Positions 1 to 8,452 of a stretch of DNA of 64,000 bases are shown piece by piece. The translations under genes were made by a program, and so were the position numbers. The first letter of the stretch is position 1; each line of letters opens with the position of its first letter. The notes under the pieces were generated by a model, which worked only from the letters and a program-made list of their open reading frames with translations, was not told the origin of the DNA and did no database searches. The DNA is from Streptomyces roseoviridis (lineage in GTDB: Bacteria; Actinomycetota; Actinomycetes; Streptomycetales; Streptomycetaceae), in NCBI RefSeq assembly GCF_039535235.1, contig NZ_BAAAWU010000001.1, positions 2,232,001 to 2,296,000 on the forward strand. Direction: 5' to 3'.

Positions 1-682
1 ACAGGACGCCGCCGGGCTGGTGGCGGTAGCCGCGGAAGGGTTCGAGGACGGTGGCGCCGCCGGCCAGGGCGATGTCGCACTCGCCGGAGAGCAGGCTGAG
101 GGTGGCGTAGTGCACGCCGTAGAGGGAGGAGGAGCAGCCGGTCTGGAGGCTCACGGCGGGTCCGCGCAGGCCCAGCTTGTAGGCGGCGCGGGAGGTCATG
201 AAGTCGGCCTGGCCGCCCACGGTGAGTTCGAGGTCGTCGACGGCCGCGCGCAGTCCGGACTCCCTGGCCTTGGCGGCGAGCAGGGCGGCCGAGTAGTTGC
301 CGGCGGCGCTGCCGGCGAACACGCCGACGACGGGGCCGCCGTGGGTGTCCTTGCGGACGGGGTGCCCGGCGGACTCCAGGGCCTCCCAGCAGGCTTCGAG
401 GAAGATCCGCTGCTGGGGGTCGATGGTCTCGGCCTCGCGCGGCGGGTAGCCGAAGAACTCGGAGGCGAACTCCTCGACGCCCGGCAGGGTGGTGGCCACC
501 CGGACGAAGGAGGGGTCGGCGAGCATCTCGTCGGTGACGCCGGCGGCCTTGAGCTGCTCGGGGGACATCTCGCGCATGGAGACGACGCCGCGGTCGATGT
601 TGCGCCAGAACTCCTCGGCGGTGGTGGCGTCGGGGTAGCGCAGGCCGATGCCGATGACGGCGATGTCGGTGCTGTTCGTCAT
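1..682 (-). CDS. Polyketide synthase ketosynthase (partial, 3' end outside window)
   Basis: N-terminal 227 residues of a beta-ketoacyl synthase; the rest lies before base 1. The protein opens with the usual KS strand IAVIGIGLRYP, and the nucleophile motif TGCSSSLYG is present with Cys183 as the expected active-site cysteine. The catalytic histidines lie outside the window. ATG at 682 begins 17 bp after the stop of the carrier-protein gene, so it is very likely co-transcribed with the NRPS genes upstream. It would perform decarboxylative Claisen condensation on a carrier-bound chain. Whether it is a stand-alone KS or the first domain of a modular PKS cannot be told here. Confidence 0.85.
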   Translation of the reverse strand, partial: MTNSTDIAVIGIGLRYPDATTAEEFWRNIDRGVVSMREMSPEQLKAAGVTDEMLADPSFVRVATTLPGVEEFASEFFGYPPREAETIDPQQRIFLEACWEALESAGHPVRKDTHGGPVVGVFAGSAAGNYSAALLAAKARESGLRAAVDDLELTVGGQADFMTSRAAYKLGLRGPAVSLQTGCSSSLYGVHYATLSLLSGECDIALAGGATVLEPFRGYRHQPGGVL

Positions 683-699
683 GGTTCCGGTTCCCCCGC

Positions 700-1053
700 T
701 CACTCGGAGACGAGCTGGTCGCGGCGCGCGCGGCCGAGGAGGCCGCCGCGGTTGCGGGCGCCGAGCTCGGTCAGCTCCTCTTCGGCGCCGGAGGCGTCGG
801 CGAGCAGGGCGGCCTGGGCCTTGACGGTGCTGTGCTGGAAGAGGTCGGAGACCTTCAGGCTGCGCTCGGTGAGCGGGTCCAGCTCTTCCCACAGCATGAT
901 GAGGAGCAGGGAACTGCCGCCTGCCTCCAGGAAGTTGACGTCTTCGGGTACCTCGTCCGCGCTGTCGAGGTCGAGTACGTCGGCCCAGGCCTGCCGGACC
1001 CGGCTGAGGAGTTCGGTCTCGGTGAGCGGGGTCGTGGCCACGGTGTCGTTCAC
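700..1053 (-). CDS. Stand-alone carrier protein (ACP/PCP)
   Basis: A 117-residue protein with one carrier domain. The phosphopantetheine motif is AGGSSLLLI, with Ser48 as the attachment site, in a context predicted to be four-helix. A basic tail of about 20 residues (RGRARRDQLVSE type) follows the domain and may dock to a partner. The GTG start overlaps the stop of the C-PCP-C gene by four bases, so translation is coupled. It sits between an NRPS condensation protein and a ketosynthase, so it probably carries the peptide intermediate handed to the KS. ACP and PCP cannot be separated confidently by eye. Confidence 0.82.
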   Translation of the reverse strand: MNDTVATTPLTETELLSRVRQAWADVLDLDSADEVPEDVNFLEAGGSSLLLIMLWEELDPLTERSLKVSDLFQHSTVKAQAALLADASGAEEELTELGARNRGGLLGRARRDQLVSE

Positions 1054-4000
1054 GAAGTGCTCCTGGTGATGGGGTGGGAATCGGGGTCGGCCGCGAGGTC
1101 TTCGGCGGCGGTGACCACGTCGGCCAGCAGGGCCTGTGCCGTGTCCTGGGCGAACAGGCCGACGGCGTAGGACAGGGAGAGCTCGAGCCGCTCGTCGGCG
1201 GCCTCGGAGGCGACGAGTTCGAGCTCGTACTTGATGTGCAGCGGGTCCAGCGGGAGCAGCCGGGCGGTGGTGCCGGCGGTCAGCGGCTCCGGGCCCGCGG
1301 CGCCGCTCTGGGCACTGAGGAACACCGGGGTCAGGGCGGGACGGCTCAGGTCCCGGTCGCTGTGCAGCTCGCCCGCGAGGACATCGAGCGCCACGCCCGC
1401 GTGCCGGTAGGACACGGCACAGCTCTCCCGGACCCGGCCGAGCAGCTCGCGCCAGGTCAGGTCCTCGCGCAGGTCGACGCGGAGGATCAGGGTGTTCACG
1501 AACATCCCGATCGCCTCGGCGGCCGCCGGGTCCTCGCGCCCGGCCCAGGGGAAGGCGAACAGGAAGTCCCGCTGGGTGCCGCGGCGGGCCAGGGCCACGG
1601 CGAGCAGTGCGGCGGTGGTCATGAAGGGGGTGCAGCCGACGACGTCGGCGGCGACGGTGCGCAGCCGGGCGGCGGTGGCCTCGGGCAGGGTCGCGGTGAG
1701 CAGCGCCGCCTTGGTGGACTGGAGTTCGGTACGCGGCCAGTCGTGCGGGAGCGCGATGTCGTTGGGCGCTCCGCGCAGGTGCTCCAGGAGGGCGGCGGCC
1801 CGCTCGGCCTCCTGTGCCTCGGTGCCGGGGTCGGCCGGGGCCAGGCGGGCCGGGTGGACCGGCTCCGCCAGCTGGGGTACGGCTCCGTCGGCCAGCGCCC
1901 GGTAGGCCGTGCCGATCTCCGCGAGCAGCAGGTCGCGGGACCAGCCGTCGGCGACGATGTGGTGGACCACCAGGGCGAGCACGGTCCGGTCCGGTCCGAG
2001 GGCGAGGATCTCCGCGCGGGCGGGTGCCTGCCGGCCGAGGTCCACGGGCTCCCAGCACAGCCGGGACAGCCGCTCCCGCAGCGCGTCGGAGTTCCAGTCG
2101 GCGGCGTCGGTGACGGCCGTCGGGGCCGGGGTGCCGGTGGTGCGGTAGCAGACGTGGCGCTTGCGCCGGTCGAGGAAGAAGACCGCGGACAGGGCCGGGT
2201 GCCGGGTGAGGACGAGGTCGACGGCGCGGCGCAGGACCTCGCGGTCGACGGGTCCGCCGTACTCGACGAGGGTGGGGATCAGGTAGGCGGCGCGCAGCGA
2301 CGGCAGCCGGTCCAGGAACCAGAAGCGCTGCTGCACCGGCGAGGCCGGATGCGCCTCGTCGTCGGCGGGCACGGGCGCGGTGGCGGCCCGTCCGTCGGCG
2401 GCGGGGGCGGCCTCGGTGGCCTTCGCCTCGTCGAGGAGCCGGGCGAGTCCCCCGACCGTCGGGTCGGGCAGGAAGGCCCGGGGGGACACGGCCAGGCCGT
2501 GCCGGCGCTTGGCCTCGGCCAGCATGGTGACGGCGAGCAGCGAGTGGCCGCCGAGGGCGAAGAAGTCGCTGCCGGCGGTCAGCTCGGCCGCCGTGGGGGC
2601 CGGTCCGAGGCCGCCGCGCCCGCCGAGGGCGTCGGCGAACAGCCGGGCCGCCTCCGCCTCGGTGCCCGTCAGCCGGGGCGCGCCGGTGGGGGGCGGGGCG
2701 GCGCCGGGCGCCGGCGGGGGCACCGCGGCGGGCAGCGCCGGCTGCGGCGGCAGTTCGTCCGCGGCCGGCTCGCCGGGCAGGGCCGGCAGCGCGTCCAGCG
2801 GGCGGGCCGGGTCGGCGACCGCCTCGGCGAGCAGGGCCGCGAGGCCGTCGGCGAGGTTGCGGGCCGTGGCGGGGGCGTACAGCTCGGTGTCGTACTCGAC
2901 GGTGACCGACAGCCCGTCGGGGCCGTCCTCCAGGACGAGGAGCAGGTCGAACTTGGCGGTGTCGGTGCCGAGCACGACGGGTGCCGTCCAGCCGGTGCGG
3001 CCGGCCCGGGGCACGGGCGTGTTCTGGTACACGAAGCCGACCTCGACCAGCGGCGTGCGGCCGGTGCCGCGGGCGGCGCCGACGGCGGCGGTGAGCCGGT
3101 CGAAGGGGACCGCCTGGTGGGACAGCGAGCGGAATGCCTCCGCGCGGACCGCCGTGCACAGCTCGCCGAAGGTGCCGGCGGTGTCGACCCGGCAGCGCAG
3201 CGGCACGGTGTTGACGAAGAAGCCGATGGCTTCCTCCAGGCCGGCGTGGACCCGGTTGGCCGTCATCGTGCCGAGCAGGAAGTCGCTCCGGCCCGACCAG
3301 CGGTGCAGCAGGGCCTGGACGGCGGCGGTGAGCACGACGTACGGCGTCGCCCGCAGCGAGCGGGCGAGCGCGGCGATGCCGGTGCGGACCGGCGGCGGGA
3401 CGGTGACGGCGACCTGGGCGCCGGGCCGGGTGCCGTCGGGGGCGGCCGGCCGGTCGGCGCGGCCGGCGAGGTGCAGTCCGGGTGCCACGCCCAGCAGTTC
3501 GGTGACGCGCTCGTCCAGGGCGGCGAGGGCGGCGGGGTCGTGCTCGGCGCCGCGTTCGAGGGCCGCGAAGTCCGCGTAGCGGGTGGGCAGCGGGGGCAGT
3601 GCGGCCGGGTCGCCGTCCACCGCGGCCTCGTAGGCGCGGGAGAGGTCGTCGAAGAGCGGTGCCAGGGACCAGCCGTCGACGGCGATGTGGTGGATGGTCA
3701 GCAGGACGGCGTCGCCGCCGGGCAGCCCTTGCCACAGCGTGCAGCGCAGCAGCGGACCGTGTTCGAGGTCGAAGGGCGCGCGGCCCCGCTCCCGTGCCTC
3801 GCGTTCGGCACGGGCGGCGGCGTCGGGCGCGCCGGTGAGGTCGACGACCTCGACGGGGACGGGCTCCGCGGCCAGGACGATCTGGACGGGGCGGCCGTCG
3901 TCGGCCGGCCGGTAGACCGTGCGCAGCGGCTCGTGCCGGGCGGTGACCGCCTCCAGGGCGAGCGAGAGGGCCTTGGGGTGCAGGGGGCCGCCGGCGCGGA

Positions 4001-4121
4001 AGTACAGCGGCACGTTGTAGGTGGGGTTGCCGGGGGCGGCGGCGTCGGTGAACCACAGCCGCTCCTGCGCGAAGGAGAGCGGCGCCCGGTCCGGGGAGGC
4101 GGGGCGGGGGGCGGTGGTCAT
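1050..4121 (-). CDS. NRPS protein with C-PCP-C domain order, no adenylation domain
   Basis: 1023 residues. Condensation domain 1 spans roughly 10-445, with active-site HHIAVDG at 144-150 and an FVNT latch motif near 302. A carrier domain lies around 485-565 with FALGGHSLL and phosphopantetheine Ser527. Condensation domain 2 spans roughly 590-1015, with HHIVADG at 720-726 and a second FVNT. Both HHxxxDG motifs are intact, so both C domains may form amide or ester bonds. No adenylation domain is present, so the internal PCP must be loaded in trans, plausibly by the A-PCP protein encoded just upstream or by an enzyme outside the window. ATG at 4121 overlaps the stop of that gene (ATGA). Confidence 0.9.
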   Translation of the reverse strand: MTTAPRPASPDRAPLSFAQERLWFTDAAAPGNPTYNVPLYFRAGGPLHPKALSLALEAVTARHEPLRTVYRPADDGRPVQIVLAAEPVPVEVVDLTGAPDAAARAEREARERGRAPFDLEHGPLLRCTLWQGLPGGDAVLLTIHHIAVDGWSLAPLFDDLSRAYEAAVDGDPAALPPLPTRYADFAALERGAEHDPAALAALDERVTELLGVAPGLHLAGRADRPAAPDGTRPGAQVAVTVPPPVRTGIAALARSLRATPYVVLTAAVQALLHRWSGRSDFLLGTMTANRVHAGLEEAIGFFVNTVPLRCRVDTAGTFGELCTAVRAEAFRSLSHQAVPFDRLTAAVGAARGTGRTPLVEVGFVYQNTPVPRAGRTGWTAPVVLGTDTAKFDLLLVLEDGPDGLSVTVEYDTELYAPATARNLADGLAALLAEAVADPARPLDALPALPGEPAADELPPQPALPAAVPPPAPGAAPPPTGAPRLTGTEAEAARLFADALGGRGGLGPAPTAAELTAGSDFFALGGHSLLAVTMLAEAKRRHGLAVSPRAFLPDPTVGGLARLLDEAKATEAAPAADGRAATAPVPADDEAHPASPVQQRFWFLDRLPSLRAAYLIPTLVEYGGPVDREVLRRAVDLVLTRHPALSAVFFLDRRKRHVCYRTTGTPAPTAVTDAADWNSDALRERLSRLCWEPVDLGRQAPARAEILALGPDRTVLALVVHHIVADGWSRDLLLAEIGTAYRALADGAVPQLAEPVHPARLAPADPGTEAQEAERAAALLEHLRGAPNDIALPHDWPRTELQSTKAALLTATLPEATAARLRTVAADVVGCTPFMTTAALLAVALARRGTQRDFLFAFPWAGREDPAAAEAIGMFVNTLILRVDLREDLTWRELLGRVRESCAVSYRHAGVALDVLAGELHSDRDLSRPALTPVFLSAQSGAAGPEPLTAGTTARLLPLDPLHIKYELELVASEAADERLELSLSYAVGLFAQDTAQALLADVVTAAEDLAADPDSHPITRSTS

Positions 4122-5965
4122 GAGGCGGCCGCCGTCGGCTGCGCGGCCACGTGGGCGGCCAGTTCCTCCAGGCTGTCGGTGAGCAGTACGGCTCCGGCGT
4201 CGATGCGGACGCCGAGGTGCTGCCGCACGCGGGTGGCGACCTGCATGGCGAGGATGGAGTTGCCGCCGAGGTCGATGAAGTTGGCGTCGGGGCCGATCGC
4301 GTCGGCGGAGAGCACGTCCTGCCAGACGGTCTGGAGGGCGGCGAGCACCGGGGCGTCGGCCGGCCGGTCGCCGGACGGCGCCGTCACCGGCCGCGTCACC
4401 GGCTGTGTCCGCTCGGCCGGCGGGGCGTCGAGCAGCTTCAGGAGCCGGGCGCGGTCGGCCTTGCCGGTCGAGCCGAAGGGGACCCGGTCGAGCACCAGCC
4501 AGCGGGCCGGGAGCATGTAGCTCGGCAGGGTCTGGCCGAGGGTCCGGTTGAGGGCGGCGGGCAGCTCCTCGCGGCTCGGTCCCGGTTCGCCGTCGCGGGC
4601 CGGCAGCACGAAGCCGACGAGCGAGGCGGTGGGGCCCTCGCCGACCTTCTCGACGAAGGCGGCGTCGGCGAGTCCGCTGTTCAGCGCGGTGCGCTCGATC
4701 TCCTCCAGTTCGATGCGGAAGCCGCGCAGCTTGACCTGCCGGTCGGTGCGCCCGAAGAGCTCGACGGCGCCGCTGGGGAGCAGGCGGCCGGTGTCGCCGG
4801 TGCGGTAGATCCGCTCACCCGTCGCGGGCAGGGTGACGAAACGTTCCTTCGTCAGTTCGGGGCGCGCCAGGTAGCCGAGCGCGACGCCCGGGCCGCCGAC
4901 GCACAGCTCGCCGGTCTCCCCCGCGGGCACCTCGTTCAGTTCCGCGTCCAGCAGGTGCAGGGTGGTTGCCTGGAGGGGGAAGCCGACCGGCACCCGGTCC
5001 AGGCCCGCCAGGCTCTCCTCCGTGCAGTCGAAGTAGGCGGCGAAGGTGGTCGTCTCGGTCGGCCCGTAGCCGTTGACCAGCCGGGCGGGCGGCCCGGCGG
5101 CCAGCACCCGGCGCACCGCGCCGAGCTCCAGCTGCTCGCCGCCGACCACCACGGTCCCCACGCTGCCGAAGGCACCCGCGCTCTCCCGCGCCACGGTGTG
5201 GAAGAGGGAGGTGGTGAGGAACATGGCGTCGATGCGCTCGCTGCGGATCAGCGCGGTCCACTCGTCCATGGCCAGGTCGGTGACGGACGGGAAGACCACG
5301 ACGGTCGCGCCGGCGCAGAGCGTGTTCCAGACCTCGAAGGTGGTGGCGTCGAAGGCCGGGTTGGCGGAGCTCGCCACCTGGTCGCCCGCGCCGAGCGTGC
5401 AGAACCGGGCGCCGAGCGCGAGGCGCAGCACGGCGCGGTGGGGCACGACGACGCCCTTGGGCCGGCCGGTGGAGCCGGAGGTGAAGTTCACGTACGCCGG
5501 GTCGTCGCGGTCGCCCGGCACGGCGGGCACCGGAAGGCCGGGATCGCTCTCGGGCAGAGCGAGCGGCTCGACCTCCTCGGGCAGCCGGGCCGCCAGGTCG
5601 CTCCAGCGGCCGGGGGCCGCCGCACCGGCCCCCGGCGAGCGGACGATCACCCGGGAGCCCGACTCGGCGACGACGTCGGCGAGCCGGCCGGTGGGGGCGA
5701 GACCGTCCAGGGGGAGGTAGGCGGCGCCGCAGCGCAGGATGCCGAGGAAGGTGACGATCAGGTCGACCGACCGGTCCTGGGCGACCGGCACGAGGTCGCC
5801 GCGGCCCACTCCCCGGTGGGCGAGCTCGGCGGCGAGCCAGCCGGCACGCTGCCACAGCTCGCGGTACGAGAGCGCCCGGCCCCCTGCCGGATCGCGTACG
5901 GCACAGGCGTCGGGCTGTGTCTCGACCCACTGCGCCACGACGTCGTGCACGCTGACTGCCGCCAT
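4118..5965 (-). CDS. NRPS adenylation-carrier protein (A-PCP), predicted valine-like substrate
   Basis: 615 residues. It activates an amino acid as the aminoacyl-AMP and loads it on its own carrier. Core motifs run in order: FTSGSTGRPKG (161-171), FDATTFE (205-211), NGYGPTETTT (298-307), YRTGD (387-391), GRTDRQVKLRG (405-415) and STGKADR with catalytic Lys502. The PCP has LGGNSI with Ser570. A specificity code read by eye against PheA is D-A-F-F-V-G-G-T-F-K, close to published Val codes such as D-A-F-W-I-G-G-T-F-K; Ile or another branched aliphatic residue is the alternative. The ATG at 5965 is preceded by a strong GAGGAGG site; in-frame codons further upstream lack one. Confidence 0.92.
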   Translation of the reverse strand: MAAVSVHDVVAQWVETQPDACAVRDPAGGRALSYRELWQRAGWLAAELAHRGVGRGDLVPVAQDRSVDLIVTFLGILRCGAAYLPLDGLAPTGRLADVVAESGSRVIVRSPGAGAAAPGRWSDLAARLPEEVEPLALPESDPGLPVPAVPGDRDDPAYVNFTSGSTGRPKGVVVPHRAVLRLALGARFCTLGAGDQVASSANPAFDATTFEVWNTLCAGATVVVFPSVTDLAMDEWTALIRSERIDAMFLTTSLFHTVARESAGAFGSVGTVVVGGEQLELGAVRRVLAAGPPARLVNGYGPTETTTFAAYFDCTEESLAGLDRVPVGFPLQATTLHLLDAELNEVPAGETGELCVGGPGVALGYLARPELTKERFVTLPATGERIYRTGDTGRLLPSGAVELFGRTDRQVKLRGFRIELEEIERTALNSGLADAAFVEKVGEGPTASLVGFVLPARDGEPGPSREELPAALNRTLGQTLPSYMLPARWLVLDRVPFGSTGKADRARLLKLLDAPPAERTQPVTRPVTAPSGDRPADAPVLAALQTVWQDVLSADAIGPDANFIDLGGNSILAMQVATRVRQHLGVRIDAGAVLLTDSLEELAAHVAAQPTAAAS

Positions 5966-6020
5966 TTTCCTACCCCTCCTCTGAATTCGATGTGAACCGT
6001 GCGTTAAAAAGGAGGCCGGT

Positions 6021-6230
6021 TCATCCCCAGCCGTGGTCGTCGGTGCCGTCCGCGAGGACGACGGTGCCGCCCGCCGGGGCCGCGGAACCGGGGTTGACGA
6101 CGCCCCAGCCGTGGTCGTCGGCCACGATTCGCCCGGTCGGCAGGGCTTCACCCGAGACGGCCGCGGTGGTCGCGAGCAAAAGGGCCGACAGCCCGATTCC
6201 CGTGGACGCGACGAACCGGTTGTTACGCAT
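6021..6230 (-). CDS. Small secreted peptide precursor with two DDHGWG motifs
   Basis: 69 residues, unrecognised. The start is MRNNRFVASTG followed by a hydrophobic segment (about residues 11-28) resembling a Sec signal peptide, with cleavage possible after AAVSGEA. The mature part of about 40 residues has no cysteine and carries the motif DDHGWG twice: once mid-chain (about 40-45) and once as the last six residues. The DNA behind it is a perfect 19-bp direct repeat in frame (6025-6043 and 6103-6121, 26 codons apart). The gene ends 55 bp before the A-PCP gene on the same strand, so co-transcription is likely. Function is unknown; it may be a structural, signalling or immunity peptide of the cluster. 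Confidence 0.6.
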   Translation of the reverse strand: MRNNRFVASTGIGLSALLLATTAAVSGEALPTGRIVADDHGWGVVNPGSAAPAGGTVVLADGTDDHGWG

Positions 6231-6294
6231 CTCTCTCGCTTTCGTTCGACGGCCGGCCGTGCTTTTCCGGCCGCGCTGCTTTCCGACGTCCCAC

Positions 6295-6324
6295 ATCGTG
6301 TGGCGAACGGGGAAGCGGTATCAA
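6295..6324 (-). promoter_or_regulatory. Candidate promoter of the secreted peptide/NRPS operon
   Basis: On the minus strand TTGATA (6324-6319) and CACGAT (6300-6295) are separated by 18 bp. Transcription would start near 6288, giving a leader of about 58 nt in front of the small peptide gene. Assigned by eye only. Confidence 0.35.
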
Positions 6325-6420
6325 CGGCTTCTCACCGCACGCCTGTGCGGCGCACGTTCATGCGGACCGGTGAAACGGACATCCCGGACGGCCGTCCTCG
6401 GCCGCTCCGGGGCCCTCCTC

Positions 6421-6426
6421 TAGAGT
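6421..6426 (+). promoter_or_regulatory. Candidate -10 box (TAGAGT) for the GNAT gene
   Basis: TAGAGT fits the actinobacterial TANNNT consensus and lies about 75 bp before the GTG start at 6505. No convincing -35 is visible. The rest of the 274-bp divergent gap (6231-6504) holds only the minus-strand promoter and a GGCC-rich inverted repeat near 6250. Confidence 0.3.
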
Positions 6427-6504
6427 CGAAGGCGTCCACCAGGGATGCGGGGCCGCCCAACGGCCGCACGCAGCAACTGGATCCGGCCACGAAGGAGGCT
6501 TGCC

Positions 6505-7050
6505 GTGACGCTCTTCGGCCACAACCTGACAGACTCCGCCCAGCTGCGCCCGCTGGAACCCTGGCAGGCGGAAGAATTCGCCCAGTACGTCGACCGGGTG
6601 CGGCCGCATCTCGCGCCGTGGCTTCCCTGGGCGCACTTCGTGAAGGACACGGAATCGGCGCGGCAATTCCTCCAGCGGTACGCGGACACGCAGAGTCAGG
6701 ACGGCGGCCGGATTTTCGGCATCTGGGTCGACGGCACAATGGAGGGCGGGGCGCTGTTCCGCATCTTCGACGTGCCGGCCGGCGTCTGTGAAATGGGTGT
6801 GTGGCTGTCCCCCGACGCCCAGGGAAAGGGCCTTGTCACACTGGCCGCGCGCCATCTCGCGGACTGGGCGCTCAAGGTCCGCGGAATGCATCGGATCGAA
6901 TGGCGGGTGACCCCGTCGAATACCCGCAGCATCGCGGTCGCCAAGCGCCTGGGAATGCGCCACGAAGGCACGCTGCGTGAGGTGTTCGCCTTCAACGGCG
7001 TGCGTCAGGACCTGGAGATCTGGGCCCTGCTCGCCGGCGACGCCGCGTAG
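6505..7050 (+). CDS. GNAT N-acetyltransferase, RimJ/RimL type
   Basis: 181 residues; transfers an acetyl group from acetyl-CoA to an amino group, target unknown. The acetyl-CoA loop SPDAQGKGLVT carries the Q-x-x-G-x-G/A signature of motif A. The sequence around it (EMGVWLSP, HRIEWRV, NTRSIAVAKRLGMRHEGTLR) is typical of the ribosomal-protein/Ser-type RimJ-RimL subfamily. The GTG start at 6505 was chosen because AAGGAGG lies 7 bases upstream; the longer frame has no ribosome site. It is transcribed divergently from the NRPS operon and its codon use matches the core genome, so it may mark the cluster boundary or act in self-protection. Confidence 0.85.
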   Translation: MTLFGHNLTDSAQLRPLEPWQAEEFAQYVDRVRPHLAPWLPWAHFVKDTESARQFLQRYADTQSQDGGRIFGIWVDGTMEGGALFRIFDVPAGVCEMGVWLSPDAQGKGLVTLAARHLADWALKVRGMHRIEWRVTPSNTRSIAVAKRLGMRHEGTLREVFAFNGVRQDLEIWALLAGDAA

Positions 7051-7155
7051 CCGGGGCGCCCCCGCACCGCCCCCGCGGCGCCCCGCCCCGGGCCGCGGCT
7101 GCCCCCTCGGCCCCCGGCCGGCCCCCGGCCGCTGCCGCCGCGTCGGCCGCGCCCG

Positions 7156-8067
7156 TCAGGGCAGCAGCCAGTGCGGGTCCGGTACGACGGTGAGCAGCGC
7201 GGAGACGACCATGACGGCCGCGAGGACCCCCAGCTCGATCCGGGCGGGGGGCCGGGCGTCGCCGCCGCTCAGCATGCGGCGGCGGGCGGCCAGGGCGAGC
7301 AGGGCGGCCAGGCCGAAGAGGGCGAGCTTCACCAGCAGCACCCTTCCGTAGGCGGTGCTGAGGATCCCGTCCAGCGGGAGGCGGCGCAGGGTGGAACAGG
7401 TGCCGGTGACCGCGAGGGCCGCGAAGACCCAGGCCGCCATCCTGGCGTAGCGCATGAGGACGTCCCGGCCGCCGCCGCGCAGCCACATGGTGCGCAGGAC
7501 GTGGAGCAGGGTGCCGAACCAGAGGGACGCGGCCGTCAGGTGGACGACGGTGAGGCCGACCCCGATCGCCGGGCTGTACGACTCGGGGTGGGCGCGCAGG
7601 GCCTCCGCTCCGATCGCGACGGCCAGTGGCCCGAGCGCGAGGGCCGGCCGGCGGCCGGCGGCGCACAGGGCGGCCACGGCGAGGGCGTTGGCGGTGACGA
7701 GCAGCAGCCGGCCCTCGCGGAGCCCGTACACGGTGGTCAGCTCCAGTCCGCTGATGACGGCGAGGAGGACCAGGAGGCCCGCGGAGGCGGCGCAGCCGAC
7801 GACGGCCGCGGGGACGGACCAGCGGCGGGGCAGCGGCCCTTCGCCGGCGATCCGGACGCCCGCGATCTCGCCGATGTGGACGGCGAGGGCGGTGACGACG
7901 AGGAGCCGCAGCAGGGTGATGGTTCCGGCGGCGGGGACCTCCAGCTCGCCGGTCCCCGTCTGGGCGAGCGAGGCGCCGAGGAGGACGACCGTGAGGACGG
8001 CGGCTGCGGCGATGACGGCTGCCGTCAGACGACGGCTCGGGGTGCCGGAGGGGCCTGGGAACGTCAC
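7156..8067 (-). CDS. CopD-like copper-transport/resistance membrane protein
   Basis: 303 residues with about eight hydrophobic segments, beginning at about residue 12. A histidine in the segment HIGEIAG, the stretch VVHLTAASLWFGTLL and the segment LLVKLALFGLAALLAL match the CopD (copper resistance D) fold, where such His residues are proposed to bind copper. It ends in VVPDPHW. No CopC partner or copper chaperone gene is adjacent, so the copper role is inferred from family only. The GTG at 8067 is the first start after an in-frame stop and has only a weak site. The gap to the GNAT gene (7051-7155) is almost pure G/C. Confidence 0.7.
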   Translation of the reverse strand: MTFPGPSGTPSRRLTAAVIAAAAVLTVVLLGASLAQTGTGELEVPAAGTITLLRLLVVTALAVHIGEIAGVRIAGEGPLPRRWSVPAAVVGCAASAGLLVLLAVISGLELTTVYGLREGRLLLVTANALAVAALCAAGRRPALALGPLAVAIGAEALRAHPESYSPAIGVGLTVVHLTAASLWFGTLLHVLRTMWLRGGGRDVLMRYARMAAWVFAALAVTGTCSTLRRLPLDGILSTAYGRVLLVKLALFGLAALLALAARRRMLSGGDARPPARIELGVLAAVMVVSALLTVVPDPHWLLP

Positions 8068-8163
8068 CTCATGATCGTCACCGGGGTCCGGGCGGGCGGC
8101 AACTCAACGGCGTACGCATGGTCGTACGCCCGGTGGTCCGTGGCCGCCCGCCCGGGTCGTGGC

Positions 8164-8379
8164 TCAGGCCTTGCCGAGGTGGGCCCAGAACTCGTCCCAG
8201 GACAGGACGCCGTCGCCGTTGGCGTCGCGCTGCTTGATGAGCGCCTCGGCGACCGTCTCGGTCACGTTGAAGTCGCCCAGCTGGGCCATGACGCTCTTGT
8301 ACTCGGCGGCCGTGATGAAGCCGTCCCCGTCCACGTCGAACTTGTCGAATGCCGTACGTGCCGACTCGATGTCCGCCAC
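8164..8379 (-). CDS. Small EF-hand calcium-binding protein
   Basis: 71 residues with two complete EF-hand loops: DVDGDGFITAAEY near residues 15-27 and DANGDGVLSWDEF near 51-63, each with acidic or oxygen ligands at positions 1, 3, 5 and 12. This matches the calmodulin-like calcium-binding proteins of Streptomyces (CalD/CabB type), proposed as calcium sensors or buffers in the cytosol. GTG at 8379 has a purine-rich upstream stretch (AAGGGGCGGAAG). The only upstream ATG is out of frame. Confidence 0.85.
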   Translation of the reverse strand: MADIESARTAFDKFDVDGDGFITAAEYKSVMAQLGDFNVTETVAEALIKQRDANGDGVLSWDEFWAHLGKA

Positions 8380-8452
8380 TGCTTCCGCCCCTTCATGGTG
8401 CTTCGATGTCGGGGCAAGATTAGCGGGCGCGGCGGTACCGGATGATGGGGGT

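Noticed and set aside
20..1069. Plus-strand ORF opposite the ketosynthase and carrier genes
   Set aside because: Low-complexity Gly/Ala/Val sequence, exact shadow of conserved KS and carrier motifs on the other strand.
6021..6230. Lanthipeptide or other Cys-dependent RiPP precursor
   Set aside because: There is no Cys in the mature part and no modifying enzyme gene is adjacent; a Sec-type signal suggests simple secretion.
7051..7155. Structured RNA in the nearly pure G/C gap between GNAT and CopD-like genes
   Set aside because: Composition alone makes many foldings possible; no specific conserved arm could be singled out.
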